From contig NZ_JAINVF010000015.1 of assembly GCF_020400585.1 (NCBI RefSeq), forward strand, positions 96,863 through 160,862: DNA of 64,000 nt, written 5' to 3'. Position 1 is the first letter of the stretch. Each line of letters opens with the position of its first letter. The stretch comes from Streptomyces sp. NK08204 (lineage in GTDB: Bacteria > Actinomycetota > Actinomycetes > Streptomycetales > Streptomycetaceae). Under the pieces are notes generated by a model, which was not told the origin of the DNA, did not search any database, and saw only the letters and a list, made by a program, of their open reading frames with translations. The translations under genes and the position numbers were made by a program. Below, one piece after another: positions 34,611-42,668 of the stretch.

Positions 34611-36374
34611 TCAGGAGGCGCCGGGCCGGTAGTCCGTTCCCAGGACCACCGAGACGTCGGCTCCGGAGGAGACGGTGCCCTTGGCCACCGAGCCGGCCGG
34701 CAGGCCCAGCGTCTTGGCGACCTCGGTGGCGTTCTCCTTGTCTGCGGCGTCCGCGTAGACCACCCTCGACGTGGTCCGGGTGCCGGACGCGCTGCCGCCC
34801 TCCAGGAAGGTGAAGCCGCCGTTGAGGAGCACCACACGGGCCTTCTCGGTGTTGTCCTTCGCGCCGGTGGCGTTCTGGACGGAGACCCGGACCGCGGATC
34901 CCGCGTCGGGGCTCTTGGCAGTGCCGCCCAGGATGTCCTTCACCACGCTGTCACTGGTGCTCGCGCTCAGCGTGCCGTCGGCCTGCACCGGCAGCAGGGC
35001 CGTCTTGTAGTCGCCGCCCTTGGCGAGGTCGGCGAGCTTGGCGAGGAAGGCACCGAGGTCCTTGTCGGTGAGCGGCGGGTCAAGGATCTGCGCGAGTGTC
35101 TGCACGGTCACCGTGGCCCCCGCCGGGTCCGAGGACAGCTTGCGCAGCACGCCCTGCATGACCTGCCCGAACCGCTCCAGCTGGGCGTTCTGGGACTCGC
35201 CGGTGGCGCGGTAGGTGGCGTAGGCGACGGCCATCTTGCCGCTGAGGGTCTGGTCCGAGCCCTTGTGGACGAGCGGCGAGGCGCCTTTCTTCTTGGCGTC
35301 GGGGTCGGGCACGTCGGCATTGGTGTCGATGTCGATGTTGCCGACCAGCTCGACGAGGTTCTGCAGGTAGGGGGTGTCCAGCCGCCAGGTGCCCTGGATG
35401 TCGGTGCCGAGGACGGCGCCGAGCTGGTCACGGGTGCCGGAGGCGCCGTCGTCGTCGACCGACTTGGCGAGGGTCGTGGTGGAGCCGTCGTCACCGGTCA
35501 GCGCGAGGGAGTTCGGCAGCAGGACGGTGGTGCCCTGCTTGGTGGTGGTGTTGTCGACCAGCAGCGCGGTGGAGGTGCCGCCCTTGGCGGTGTTGTGCAG
35601 GTGCACGACGATCACGTCGCGTTTCTGGGCACCCACGGCGGTGGCCTGGGCGGTGCTGCCGCCGGAGGAGGACAGGCCGGGGAGTTTTCCGGCGTACCAG
35701 AGGTAGCCGGCACCACCGACGGCGACCAGCGCGAGGACGACGACGAGGGCGACGATCCGGCTGCGGGCGCGGCGGCGGGCCTCCTCTCGGCGCTCGGTGC
35801 GGTTCTCGGTGAACTTCAGCCAGTCGATGACGTCCTCGGAGTCGCCGTCGGGCTCCTCCACGAAGGCGAACTGCTCGGTGCGATAGTCCCGTTCCTCCGC
35901 GGGCCGCTGCCCCTCGGCCTCCTGCGGGGCGTATGCCTCCTCGGCCGGGCCGGCCTGCTGCGGGATATGCGGGGTCTGCTGCGGGATGTGCGGGGTCTGC
36001 TGCGGGATGTGGGCGGTCTGCTCGGGGACGACCCGGGGCTGTCGGCCGCTGCTCGCCGCCTGCCCGTAGGGGTCGTACGCCGGGGCCTGGCCCTGGGCCG
36101 CCGTACCGTAGGGGTCGTGGGGGTCGTAGGAGCCGTACCCGTCGTACGACGGGGGCTGCGGCTGCTGCCGGCCGGTGTCGTAGGGCGGTACGGGCTGCTG
36201 CTGCCCGGTGGCGTAAGGGTCGTAGCCGTAGCCCGCCTGCTGGGTGTACGGGTCGTAGGTCCGCTGCGGAGCCTGCTGTACCGGGACCTGCCGGTACACG
36301 GGCTGCCCGTACTCGTCGTAGCCGACGAGTACGTACTGGTCGCTCCCGTACCCCGCGTCGTATCGGTCGTTCAC
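34611..36374 (-). CDS. LCP/LytR_C-family membrane protein (PdtA-like)
   Basis: 587 residues from GTG at 36374 (GAGGGG upstream). The cytoplasmic start of about 200 residues is low-complexity, rich in Tyr, Gln, Pro and Gly, with three 7-residue HIPQQTP repeats. One membrane span follows (IVALVVVLALVAVGGAGYLW). Outside is an LCP-like domain (VIVVHLHNTAKGGTSTALL, LGTDIQGTWRLDTPYLQNLV) and a C-terminal LytR_C domain (AVRVSVQNATGA...). LCP proteins attach anionic wall polymers to peptidoglycan. The usual IPRDT-type arginine/aspartate motif is not obvious; LLPNSL stands there. In S. coelicolor the homologue at this locus is, as I recall, PdtA, important for spore wall integrity. Confidence 0.85.
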   Translation of the reverse strand: MNDRYDAGYGSDQYVLVGYDEYGQPVYRQVPVQQAPQRTYDPYTQQAGYGYDPYATGQQQPVPPYDTGRQQPQPPSYDGYGSYDPHDPYGTAAQGQAPAYDPYGQAASSGRQPRVVPEQTAHIPQQTPHIPQQTPHIPQQAGPAEEAYAPQEAEGQRPAEERDYRTEQFAFVEEPDGDSEDVIDWLKFTENRTERREEARRRARSRIVALVVVLALVAVGGAGYLWYAGKLPGLSSSGGSTAQATAVGAQKRDVIVVHLHNTAKGGTSTALLVDNTTTKQGTTVLLPNSLALTGDDGSTTTLAKSVDDDGASGTRDQLGAVLGTDIQGTWRLDTPYLQNLVELVGNIDIDTNADVPDPDAKKKGASPLVHKGSDQTLSGKMAVAYATYRATGESQNAQLERFGQVMQGVLRKLSSDPAGATVTVQTLAQILDPPLTDKDLGAFLAKLADLAKGGDYKTALLPVQADGTLSASTSDSVVKDILGGTAKSPDAGSAVRVSVQNATGAKDNTEKARVVLLNGGFTFLEGGSASGTRTTSRVVYADAADKENATEVAKTLGLPAGSVAKGTVSSGADVSVVLGTDYRPGAS

Positions 36375-36390
36375 CGGTGCCCCTCTCGGC

Positions 36391-37077
36391 TCACTCGCCG
36401 CGGTACAGCTGGCGCTTGTCGATGTAGCGCACGACTCCGTCCGGCACCATGTACCAGATGGGTTCGCCCTTGGCGACTCTCGCACGGCAGTCTGTGGAGG
36501 AGATGGCGAGCGCCGGCACCTCGACGAGGGTGACGCCGCCTTCCGGCAGGCCCGGGTCGGTCAGGTGGTGGCCGGGGCGGGTGACGCCGATGAAGTGCGC
36601 GAGGGAGAACAGCTCCGCGCTGTCGCGCCAGGTCAGCAGCTGGGCGAGGGCGTCGGCGCCGGTGATGAAGAACAGGTCGGTGTCGGGGTTGAGGGCGCGC
36701 AGGTCGCGCAGGGTGTCCACGGTGTAGGTGGGACCGCCGCGGTCGATGTCGATACGGCTGACGGAGAACTGCGGGTTCTCGGCGGTGGCGATGACCGTCA
36801 TCAGGTAGCGGTCCTCGGCCGCGGAGACCGTGCGGTGGGACTTCTGCCAGGGCTCGCCGGTGGGCACGAACACCACCTCGTCCAGGTGGAACTGTGCGGC
36901 GACCTCACTGGCCGCCACGAGGTGTCCGTGGTGGATCGGGTCGAACGTTCCGCCCATGACGCCCAGGCGTCGCTTGCCCGAGTGGGCGGGGCCGTGGCCC
37001 GGGCCGTCCTGCGGGTGCTTCGCCCTGGCGCCACCGTACTCGTTCGCCGGACCGGTAGGCATGTCCTGCTTTCCCAT
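36391..37077 (-). CDS. nadD: Nicotinate-nucleotide adenylyltransferase
   Basis: 228 residues. The nucleotidyltransferase motif is GVMGGTFDPIHHGHLVAA (HxGH), with FVPTGEPWQKSH and the C-terminal ISSTDCRARVAKG (ISSTxxR). It joins ATP with nicotinate mononucleotide to make deamido-NAD in NAD synthesis. The start at 37077 is chosen for its upstream AGGG; it gives a 30-residue hydrophilic extension (KQDMPTGPANEYGGARAKHP). An ATG at 37062 is an alternative. The stop is 16 bp before the LCP-like gene, so the two are probably cotranscribed, an arrangement kept in many actinobacteria. Confidence 0.95.
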   Translation of the reverse strand: MGKQDMPTGPANEYGGARAKHPQDGPGHGPAHSGKRRLGVMGGTFDPIHHGHLVAASEVAAQFHLDEVVFVPTGEPWQKSHRTVSAAEDRYLMTVIATAENPQFSVSRIDIDRGGPTYTVDTLRDLRALNPDTDLFFITGADALAQLLTWRDSAELFSLAHFIGVTRPGHHLTDPGLPEGGVTLVEVPALAISSTDCRARVAKGEPIWYMVPDGVVRYIDKRQLYRGE

Positions 37078-37142
37078 GCGTGCAGACCCTACCGGCCCGG
37101 CCTCGGACCCCCTGCCGGGGCGGGGTGCTCCGCCTTCTCGGC

Positions 37143-37307
37143 TCAGCGGTCGCGGTTGAAGCGCGTGGTGACCCACAGCAGAAGGAGCAGGACGATCAGG
37201 GCGCCGCCGCCGGTGACGGCCGGGTTCAGGCTGTTGTGGTGACCTCCGTGCTCCTCGCCCTCGGCGGCGAGGGTGACCAACTGGGCTGCGGCGCTGTGGA
37301 AGCTCAT
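37143..37307 (-). CDS. Small single-span membrane protein (54 aa), His-rich start
   Basis: 54 residues. The sequence begins MSFHSAAAQLVTLAAEGEEH, continues GGHHNSLNPAVTGG and then has one membrane helix (GALIVLLLLLWVTT) ending in RFNRDR, which predicts an outside or periplasmic N-terminus and a positively charged inside tail. It lies between nadD and a second protein of the same size and plan. Coding character is supported by third-position GC and a start and stop in good context; no strong ribosome binding site. Too short for routine gene lists. Function unknown. Confidence 0.65.
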   Translation of the reverse strand: MSFHSAAAQLVTLAAEGEEHGGHHNSLNPAVTGGGALIVLLLLLWVTTRFNRDR

Positions 37308-37448
37308 CTTCGGCAGGACCTATCGCGTGTGGGCGGGATAAAGATGTCGGCTCATCGTAAGCGGGCGCCCCCGCGCCGATCACCCCGACTCCGCCGTTGG
37401 GGACGGGCGGCGGCAGGAGCGGGCGGTCCGGGGAACCTCCGCGGCCGG

Positions 37449-37613
37449 TCAGTCGTCCTTCCGTTTGTAGCCGCGCAGCAGGAACCAGGCGGTCAGCGCG
37501 CAGCCCAGGACCATCACGACCAGGACGATCCGGAGCAGATTCCCCGTCCCGTGCTGCTGGACGGCGCTGGTGGCGGCCTCGGTCAGCCAGGCGGCTGCGG
37601 GGTGATGCTCCAT
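37449..37613 (-). CDS. Small single-span membrane protein (54 aa), second of a pair
   Basis: 54 residues. It begins MEHHPAAAWLTEAATSAVQQ, continues HGTGNLLR and has one membrane helix (IVLVVMVLGCALTAWFLL) ending in RGYKRKDD. Length, an N-terminal HH, alanine-rich amphipathic helix and a basic C-terminus repeat the plan of the neighbour at 37143-37307, although sequence identity is low. An in-frame GTG just upstream is an alternative start. It diverges from the M48 protease gene. Function unknown. Confidence 0.65.
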   Translation of the reverse strand: MEHHPAAAWLTEAATSAVQQHGTGNLLRIVLVVMVLGCALTAWFLLRGYKRKDD

Positions 37614-37716
37614 CACGTGGACTCCTTCGGCTGTACTGCCCGTCCACGGTATCTCCGCCTAGGCTGGGCTCCGCCTCGGGGGCACAGTGGACACTCACAC
37701 GCACATGGGGGATGAC

Positions 37717-38823
37717 ATGTCCGACGACGGCCTGTACGGGACCGGGCACGAGCGGGTGCCGAGCAGGCAGCGCATGCGCTTCCCCGGGATCTCCTCCCGT
37801 GCCTACGAACATCCGGCCGACCGGTCGGCTCTGGTGGCGCTGCGCAAGCTGAGCGGTTTCGACACCGTGTTCAAGGCGCTGAGCGGACTGCTGCCGGAGC
37901 GGAGCCTGCGACTGCTGTTCCTGTCCGACTCGGTGCGGGTCTCCCAGCGCCAGTTCTCACACCTGCACGACATGCTGCTGGACGCCTGTTACATCCTGGA
38001 CCTGGAGAAGGTCCCGCCGATGTACGTCACGCAGGACCCGCAGCCCAACGCCATGTGCATCGGGCTGGACGAGCCGGTCATCGTCCTCACCACCGGGCTC
38101 GTCGAGCTGCTCGACGAGGAGGAGATGCGGGCGGTGGTCGGCCACGAGGTGGGCCACGCGCTGTCGGGGCACTCGGTGTACCGCACGATCCTGCTGTTCC
38201 TGACGAACCTGGCGCTGAAGGTGTCCTGGATCCCGCTGGGCAATGTGGCGATCATGGCGATCGTGACGGCGCTCAGGGAGTGGTTCCGCAAGTCGGAGCT
38301 GTCCGCGGACCGGGCGGGCCTGCTGGTGGGGCAGGACGTGCGGGCCTCGATGCGGGGCCTGATGAAGATGGCGGGCGGCAACCATCTGCACGAGATGAAC
38401 GTGGACGCGTTTCTGGAGCAGGCCGAGGAGTACGACTCCGGGGGTGATCTGCGCGACTCCGTGCTGAAGATCCTCAACGTGCTGCCCCGTTCGCACCCCT
38501 TCGCCACCATCCGCGCGGCCGAGCTGAAGAAGTGGGCGGAGTCCCGGGACTACCAGCGGCTCATGGACGGGCACTACCCGCGGCGCAGTGAGGACAAGGA
38601 CACCTCGGTCAGTGGCTCGTTCCGGGAGTCGGCGGCCAGCTACGCCGACGATGTGAAGGCCTCCAAGGACCCGCTGATGAAGCTGGTCACGGATCTGGCG
38701 GGCGGCGCGGGCGGCCTGGGCGGCCGGGTGCGGCGCGGCTTCGACGGCTTCACGAGCCCGCCCCCTGCGCAGCAGGGCCCGACCGACGCGACGCCGCAGG
38801 ACGGCGAGGCAGAAGACCGGTAG
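37717..38823 (+). CDS. M48-family zinc metalloprotease (HtpX/Ste24-like)
   Basis: About 368 residues. The zinc motif is VVGHEVGHALSGHSVYRT (HEXXH), with the downstream Glu in SELSADRAGLL as third ligand. One or two membrane helices surround it (TILLFLTNLALKVSWIPLG, VAIMAIVTALREW). The C-terminal section (residues 240 on) is charged and probably cytoplasmic, ending in a disordered QQGPTDATPQDGEAEDR. M48 enzymes cut damaged membrane proteins or prenylated peptides. The ATG at 37717 is preferred because GGGGGATG precedes it; other starts at 37687 and 37705 are in frame. Monocistronic and convergent with the 355-aa gene. Confidence 0.9.
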   Translation: MSDDGLYGTGHERVPSRQRMRFPGISSRAYEHPADRSALVALRKLSGFDTVFKALSGLLPERSLRLLFLSDSVRVSQRQFSHLHDMLLDACYILDLEKVPPMYVTQDPQPNAMCIGLDEPVIVLTTGLVELLDEEEMRAVVGHEVGHALSGHSVYRTILLFLTNLALKVSWIPLGNVAIMAIVTALREWFRKSELSADRAGLLVGQDVRASMRGLMKMAGGNHLHEMNVDAFLEQAEEYDSGGDLRDSVLKILNVLPRSHPFATIRAAELKKWAESRDYQRLMDGHYPRRSEDKDTSVSGSFRESAASYADDVKASKDPLMKLVTDLAGGAGGLGGRVRRGFDGFTSPPPAQQGPTDATPQDGEAEDR

Positions 38824-38901
38824 CGAGGCCGGCCCGGCTCGCACCCTGTCCGCCCGGCACCTTCGGCCGCCTCGCACCCGGCCGCCTCGCACCCGGCCGC
38901 C

Positions 38902-39969
38902 TCACCTGTTCGGCTCGGCCCCCGTGGCCAGCGTCCCGCACAGGGACGTGGGGCTGTCGGTCTCGTAGGGGTTGGTGCCCGCGGGGCCGCCGGTCCTGGC
39001 CGTCTGGCCGGCCAGGAGGGGGCGGAGGTAGGAGACGGAGTCCTCGGCACAGGCCAGGGGGCCGGCCTGGACGGAGGACGTGACCAGCTGGATCTGGTGG
39101 GTGCGCAGGTCGTCGCGGTCGAAGCGGAAGGTCAGCTCGCGGCGGACGGTGAACAGGGAGACGGCCGCCTTGGCGGAGCCGGTCGGGCGCAGCGCGTAGA
39201 CGAAGGTGTGGTCCGCGGTGATCTCCAGGGTGGCCGGGTCGGCTTCGGCGGCCTGCAGGCTGCCCTGGACGCGGATCTTGTCGTCGGCCAGTTGTGCCCT
39301 GGAGGGGTCGAGGCGGACCAGCCAGCCGGTGGGGGCGTGCCGGCCGTCCGCCGCCGGGTGCTCGAAGCTCTGGTCGAACTGGCCCAGTTGGCCGGCGTCG
39401 AGCAGGGCGCGGGCCGGGCGGACCTGGCGTCCGGTCAGCACCTCGGGGTAGAGGGAGGACCGGACGATGTAGTCCTTGGTGGTGGCCAGGGCGGCCACGA
39501 CCTGGCTCTCGGAGAAGTGGGCGGTGGCGCGGGAGGCGGGCAGCGGTATCCCCTCGGCGCCGACCTCGAACTGGGCGGCGGGGCTGTGCGCGTACAGGGT
39601 CTCGGCGTCGGCGGCGCCGGGCACCTTGCCCTGCGGGGCGAGCGGGATGACGGTCATCCGCAGGGGCTCCACGGGCCGCCGGGCCTGTGGGGTGTCGTAG
39701 GAGTGGCGGAGGCCCATGTAGATCGCGGTGCTGAAGGCGAGGGCGATCAGCAGGAGGAGGATCAGGGCCTGCCGGGACAGTCCGCGGTACATGGCCGGGC
39801 GACGGCGTACGGCGGGCGCGTGGTCGGCCATGCGCTCCTCGGCGGAGTACTCCTGGAGGCGGGCAGCACGTACGAACGATTCGTCGAAGACGACGGATCG
39901 GTACTCGTCCTCCGCACCGCCGGGGCCCTGCTCGGGTGTCCCCTCCGGTGGGTCTGCAGGCCCGCCCAT
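38902..39969 (-). CDS. Membrane-anchored protein with cytoplasmic SVVFDE motif (355 aa)
   Basis: 355 residues. A cytoplasmic start of about 65 residues carries EYRSVVFDESFVRAARLQEY, nearly the same as in the next upstream gene (40058-40666). One membrane span follows (ALILLLLIALAFSTAIYMGL). The extracytoplasmic part (about 85-355) is beta-rich with two cysteines near the end (CAEDSV and SLCGTL) that could form a disulfide. No enzyme motif is recognised. Similar proteins are found at this site across streptomycetes; in S. coelicolor the SCO2583/SCO2584 pair lies here, and I recall one of them being tied to the spore wall synthesis complex. Separated from the neighbour by 88 bp. Confidence 0.8.
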   Translation of the reverse strand: MGGPADPPEGTPEQGPGGAEDEYRSVVFDESFVRAARLQEYSAEERMADHAPAVRRRPAMYRGLSRQALILLLLIALAFSTAIYMGLRHSYDTPQARRPVEPLRMTVIPLAPQGKVPGAADAETLYAHSPAAQFEVGAEGIPLPASRATAHFSESQVVAALATTKDYIVRSSLYPEVLTGRQVRPARALLDAGQLGQFDQSFEHPAADGRHAPTGWLVRLDPSRAQLADDKIRVQGSLQAAEADPATLEITADHTFVYALRPTGSAKAAVSLFTVRRELTFRFDRDDLRTHQIQLVTSSVQAGPLACAEDSVSYLRPLLAGQTARTGGPAGTNPYETDSPTSLCGTLATGAEPNR

Positions 39970-40057
39970 ACTTTCAGAGTGGGTCTCGCGGCCCTCGGGT
40001 AAACGCCCCGCTGCACGCCAACTTCTGACAGGTTCTCACCAGGCGTGCGCGGGCGCT

Positions 40058-40666
40058 TCAGGGAGAGCGGGGGACGGCTGAGACGGCCGTCCGGGAACGC
40101 TCGTCGGCGGATGAGGGAGCCGATGCGCCGCCGCCCTGTTCCGGGCCGGTGGAGGCGGGTGCGGGCACCCGGTCACGGGTACCGGAGGAGGCGCCGCGGT
40201 AGACCGCGGCGAAGGCCAGCGCGACCATGCCGACGCCCATCACGAGGGCGAGCAGCCAGGCGATGGGGCGGTGCCAGCGGACCTGTCTGCCGTAGGGGCC
40301 GAAGGGGCTGTGGCGGTCGGAGAGGACGTAGGGATCGTCCAGCTCGTCCTCGTCCTCGTCCTGATCATGACCGAAATCGGTCCCCTCGAGGCCGTACTTC
40401 TCCTCGTAGCGCTCGGCTCTGGCGCGGGCGCGGCGGGCCTCCGCCTCGGAGGCCTCGGCTCTGGCCTGTGCGGCGGCAAGGAGGCGTTCGACGGCGGTCG
40501 GTTCATGAACCGTGGCCGCCTTGACGAAGGCCTCGTCGAAGACCACGGAGGCGAACTCTTCGTCCGACACCCCGTGGTCGTGGTCGTCGTCGGGCTCCCA
40601 GCCGTCAGGGAACGGCGTGCCCCCCACGTCCTCCGGCACGGGTCCAGGGTAGACCTGGGGGGTCAA
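40058..40666 (-). CDS. Membrane protein with cytoplasmic SVVFDE motif (202 aa)
   Basis: 202 residues. The cytoplasmic start has EFASVVFDEAFVKAATVHEP at about residues 37-56, matching the motif of the downstream 355-aa protein, then a charged coiled-coil region (AVERLLAAAQARAEASEAEA) and an acidic patch. One membrane span (IAWLLALVMGVGMVALAFAA) and a short, disordered outside tail end the protein. The shared motif and adjacency suggest a common cytoplasmic partner. No enzyme domain. Likely cotranscribed with the 355-aa gene. It may correspond to S. coelicolor SCO2584 (from memory, needs a search). Confidence 0.8.
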   Translation of the reverse strand: MTPQVYPGPVPEDVGGTPFPDGWEPDDDHDHGVSDEEFASVVFDEAFVKAATVHEPTAVERLLAAAQARAEASEAEARRARARAERYEEKYGLEGTDFGHDQDEDEDELDDPYVLSDRHSPFGPYGRQVRWHRPIAWLLALVMGVGMVALAFAAVYRGASSGTRDRVPAPASTGPEQGGGASAPSSADERSRTAVSAVPRSP

Positions 40667-40670
40667 TTTG

Positions 40671-40697
40671 GGCAGACGGTATGGAAATTCGTCTGCC
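40671..40697 (-). terminator. Hairpin after proA
   Basis: A perfect 8-bp inverted repeat GGCAGACG/CGTCTGCC with an 11-nt loop, 50 bp past the proA stop and just before the 202-aa gene. No T-run. Confidence 0.5.
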
Positions 40698-40747
40698 TGG
40701 TGAGACGGCTTTGAGACAGCTTCCGGCCGCCGCCGAACGAGCGATCT

Positions 40748-42034
40748 TCAGGGGCGGACGTGCCCGTCGCCGGTGACGATGTACTTGGTGCTGGTCAGCT
40801 CCGGCAGGCCCATCGGGCCGCGGGCGTGCAGCTTCTGGGTGGAGATGCCGATCTCCGCACCGAAGCCGAACTGGCCGCCGTCGGTGAAGCGGGTGGAGGC
40901 GTTCACGGCGACGGTGGTGGAGTCGACCAGCTGGGTGAACCGGCGGGCGGCCTGCTGCGAGGTGGTGACGATCGCCTCGGTGTGGCCGGAGGTCCACAGC
41001 CGGATGTGCTCCACGGCCTTGTCCAGCGAGTCGACCACGGCGGCGGCGATGTCGTGGGAGAGGTACTCGGTCTCCCAGTCCTCGGGGGTCGCCTCGACGA
41101 CGGTGGCCTTGGAGCCCTCGGCGTAGGCCAGCACCCGCCCGTCGGCGTGGACGGTGACCCCGGCCTCGGCGAGGGCGTCGAGGGCGCGCGGCAGGAACTC
41201 GGCGGCGATGTCCTGGTGGACGAGAAGGGTCTCGGCGGCATTGCAGACGCTGACCCGCTGGGCCTTGGAGTTGATCAGGATGTCGACCGCCATGTCGATG
41301 TCGGCGTGGGCGTCGACGTACACGTGGCAGTTGCCGGTGCCGGTCTCGATGACGGGGACGGTGGACTCGTTGACCACGGTCTGGATCAGGGAGGCGCCGC
41401 CGCGCGGGATGAGGACGTCGACCAGCCCGCGGGCGCGCATCAGCTCGCGCACGCTGTCGCGGCTCTCGCCGGGTACGAGCTGGACGGCGTCGGCGGGCAG
41501 CCCGGCACCGCCGACGGCGTCCCGGATCACCCGGACCAGGGCGCTGTTGGACGCGTAGGCGGAGGCGGAGCCGCGCAGCAGGACGGCGTTGCCGGACTTC
41601 AGGCAGAGCGCGGCGGCGTCCACGGTGACGTTGGGGCGGGCCTCGTAGATGATGCCGACGACGCCGAGCGGGACGCGGACCTGGCGCAGGTCGATGCCGT
41701 TGGGGAGGGTGGAGCCGCGGACGACCTCACCGACCGGGTCGGGCAGCTTCGCGACGTCGCGGACGTCGCCGGCGATGGCCCGGACCCGCTCGGGGGTCAG
41801 GGTGAGCCGGTCGACGATGGCCTCGCTGGTGCCGTTCTCCCGGGCCTTGGCCACGTCCTTGGCGTTGGCCTCGACGATCTCGGCCGTACGGACCTCCAAG
41901 GCGTCGGCGATGGCGAGCAGCGCGTCGTCCTTCGCGGCGCGCGGCAGTGGCGCAAGCTGGGCGGCAGCGGCCTTGGCCCGGTAGGCGGCCTGGGTGACCG
42001 GGGACATCGAGTCGTACGGGGAGAGCGTGGTCAT
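40748..42034 (-). CDS. proA: Gamma-glutamyl phosphate reductase
   Basis: 428 residues, the usual size. An aldehyde-dehydrogenase-like protein. Signatures are VPLGVVGIIYEARPNVTVDA, the catalytic cysteine region KAQRVSVCNAAETLLVH and DGGQFGFGAEIGISTQKLHA. It reduces gamma-glutamyl phosphate to glutamate semialdehyde with NADPH, the second step of proline synthesis, after ProB. proB lies upstream on the same strand with one hypothetical gene in between. The ATG at 42034 gives MTTLSPYDSM; there is no clear Shine-Dalgarno and an ATG 24 nt further in is possible. Confidence 0.96.
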   Translation of the reverse strand: MTTLSPYDSMSPVTQAAYRAKAAAAQLAPLPRAAKDDALLAIADALEVRTAEIVEANAKDVAKARENGTSEAIVDRLTLTPERVRAIAGDVRDVAKLPDPVGEVVRGSTLPNGIDLRQVRVPLGVVGIIYEARPNVTVDAAALCLKSGNAVLLRGSASAYASNSALVRVIRDAVGGAGLPADAVQLVPGESRDSVRELMRARGLVDVLIPRGGASLIQTVVNESTVPVIETGTGNCHVYVDAHADIDMAVDILINSKAQRVSVCNAAETLLVHQDIAAEFLPRALDALAEAGVTVHADGRVLAYAEGSKATVVEATPEDWETEYLSHDIAAAVVDSLDKAVEHIRLWTSGHTEAIVTTSQQAARRFTQLVDSTTVAVNASTRFTDGGQFGFGAEIGISTQKLHARGPMGLPELTSTKYIVTGDGHVRP

Positions 42035-42096
42035 GAGGGAAGGGTAGTGCGCGGCACGGGTCGGTCCGGCGGCCGTTCCACACCCCGAGACGCCGC

Positions 42097-42114
42097 AAAA
42101 GGGGGTGAACCCCT
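42097..42114 (-). terminator. Weak intrinsic terminator after the 146-aa gene
   Basis: A 4-bp GGGG/CCCC stem with a TTCA loop, followed by CTTTT on the minus strand, directly after the gene at 42121-42561. Short stem, so modest support. Confidence 0.35.
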
Positions 42115-42120
42115 CCCGGG

Positions 42121-42561
42121 CTAGAACGGGTGTACGCCTACGGGTGTGGCGGGCGCCGGTCCGTAGCCCGCGGCGATGCGCTGGTGGTAGGTCTCGCGGT
42201 CGATGACCTCCAGGCCGACGATCTCCCAGGGCGGCAGCCCGGCGCTCTGCCGGTGCTCGCCCCACAGGCGCAGGGCGACGGCCGCCGCGTCGTGCAGGTC
42301 GCGGGCCTCCTCCCAGTACCGGATCTCCGCGTGGTCGCCGGCGTATCTGCTGGTCAGCAGGAAGGGGTGGTCGTGGGCCAACTGCTCGAGAGCCCGCCGC
42401 AGGTCCTGGAGCGGGACCTGCGGACCGGCCACGCTGAGGGTGACGTGCCACAGCCGGGGCAGGTCCTTGGGCGCCTCATAGGCGTCCCCGGCCGCGACGC
42501 TCGTCAGGGCACCGCGGGATGCCGCCCCAGGGCGAACTCGTCTCACGACGGCCTCCTTCAT
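42121..42561 (-). CDS. Conserved hypothetical protein (146 aa)
   Basis: 146 residues. A basic start (KEAVVRRVRPGAASRG) is followed by an alpha/beta domain: RLWHVTLSVAGPQVPLQDL, a helix ALEQLAHDHPFLLTSRYAGD, AEIRYWEEARDLHDAAAVAL and PPWEIVGLEVIDRETYHQRI. The single-domain beta-alpha-beta layout with a strongly conserved-looking HPF motif resembles small ACT/ferredoxin-like folds, but I do not recognise the family. It lies between proB and proA on the same strand, a position kept in streptomycetes, so a link with proline synthesis is only possible. Start ATG at 42561; a small GGAAC/GTTCC dyad is 10 bp upstream. Confidence 0.75.
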   Translation of the reverse strand: MKEAVVRRVRPGAASRGALTSVAAGDAYEAPKDLPRLWHVTLSVAGPQVPLQDLRRALEQLAHDHPFLLTSRYAGDHAEIRYWEEARDLHDAAAVALRLWGEHRQSAGLPPWEIVGLEVIDRETYHQRIAAGYGPAPATPVGVHPF

Positions 42562-42668
42562 CGAGCGCTCGGGAACGTGTTCCTGAGACAAAGTTGAGCA
42601 GGCCGTATGGCTCCGTGGGGCGGTTTTGCGGAACGTCCCCGCCTGAAGGCGGTGCCCGCGCCCCGTTT

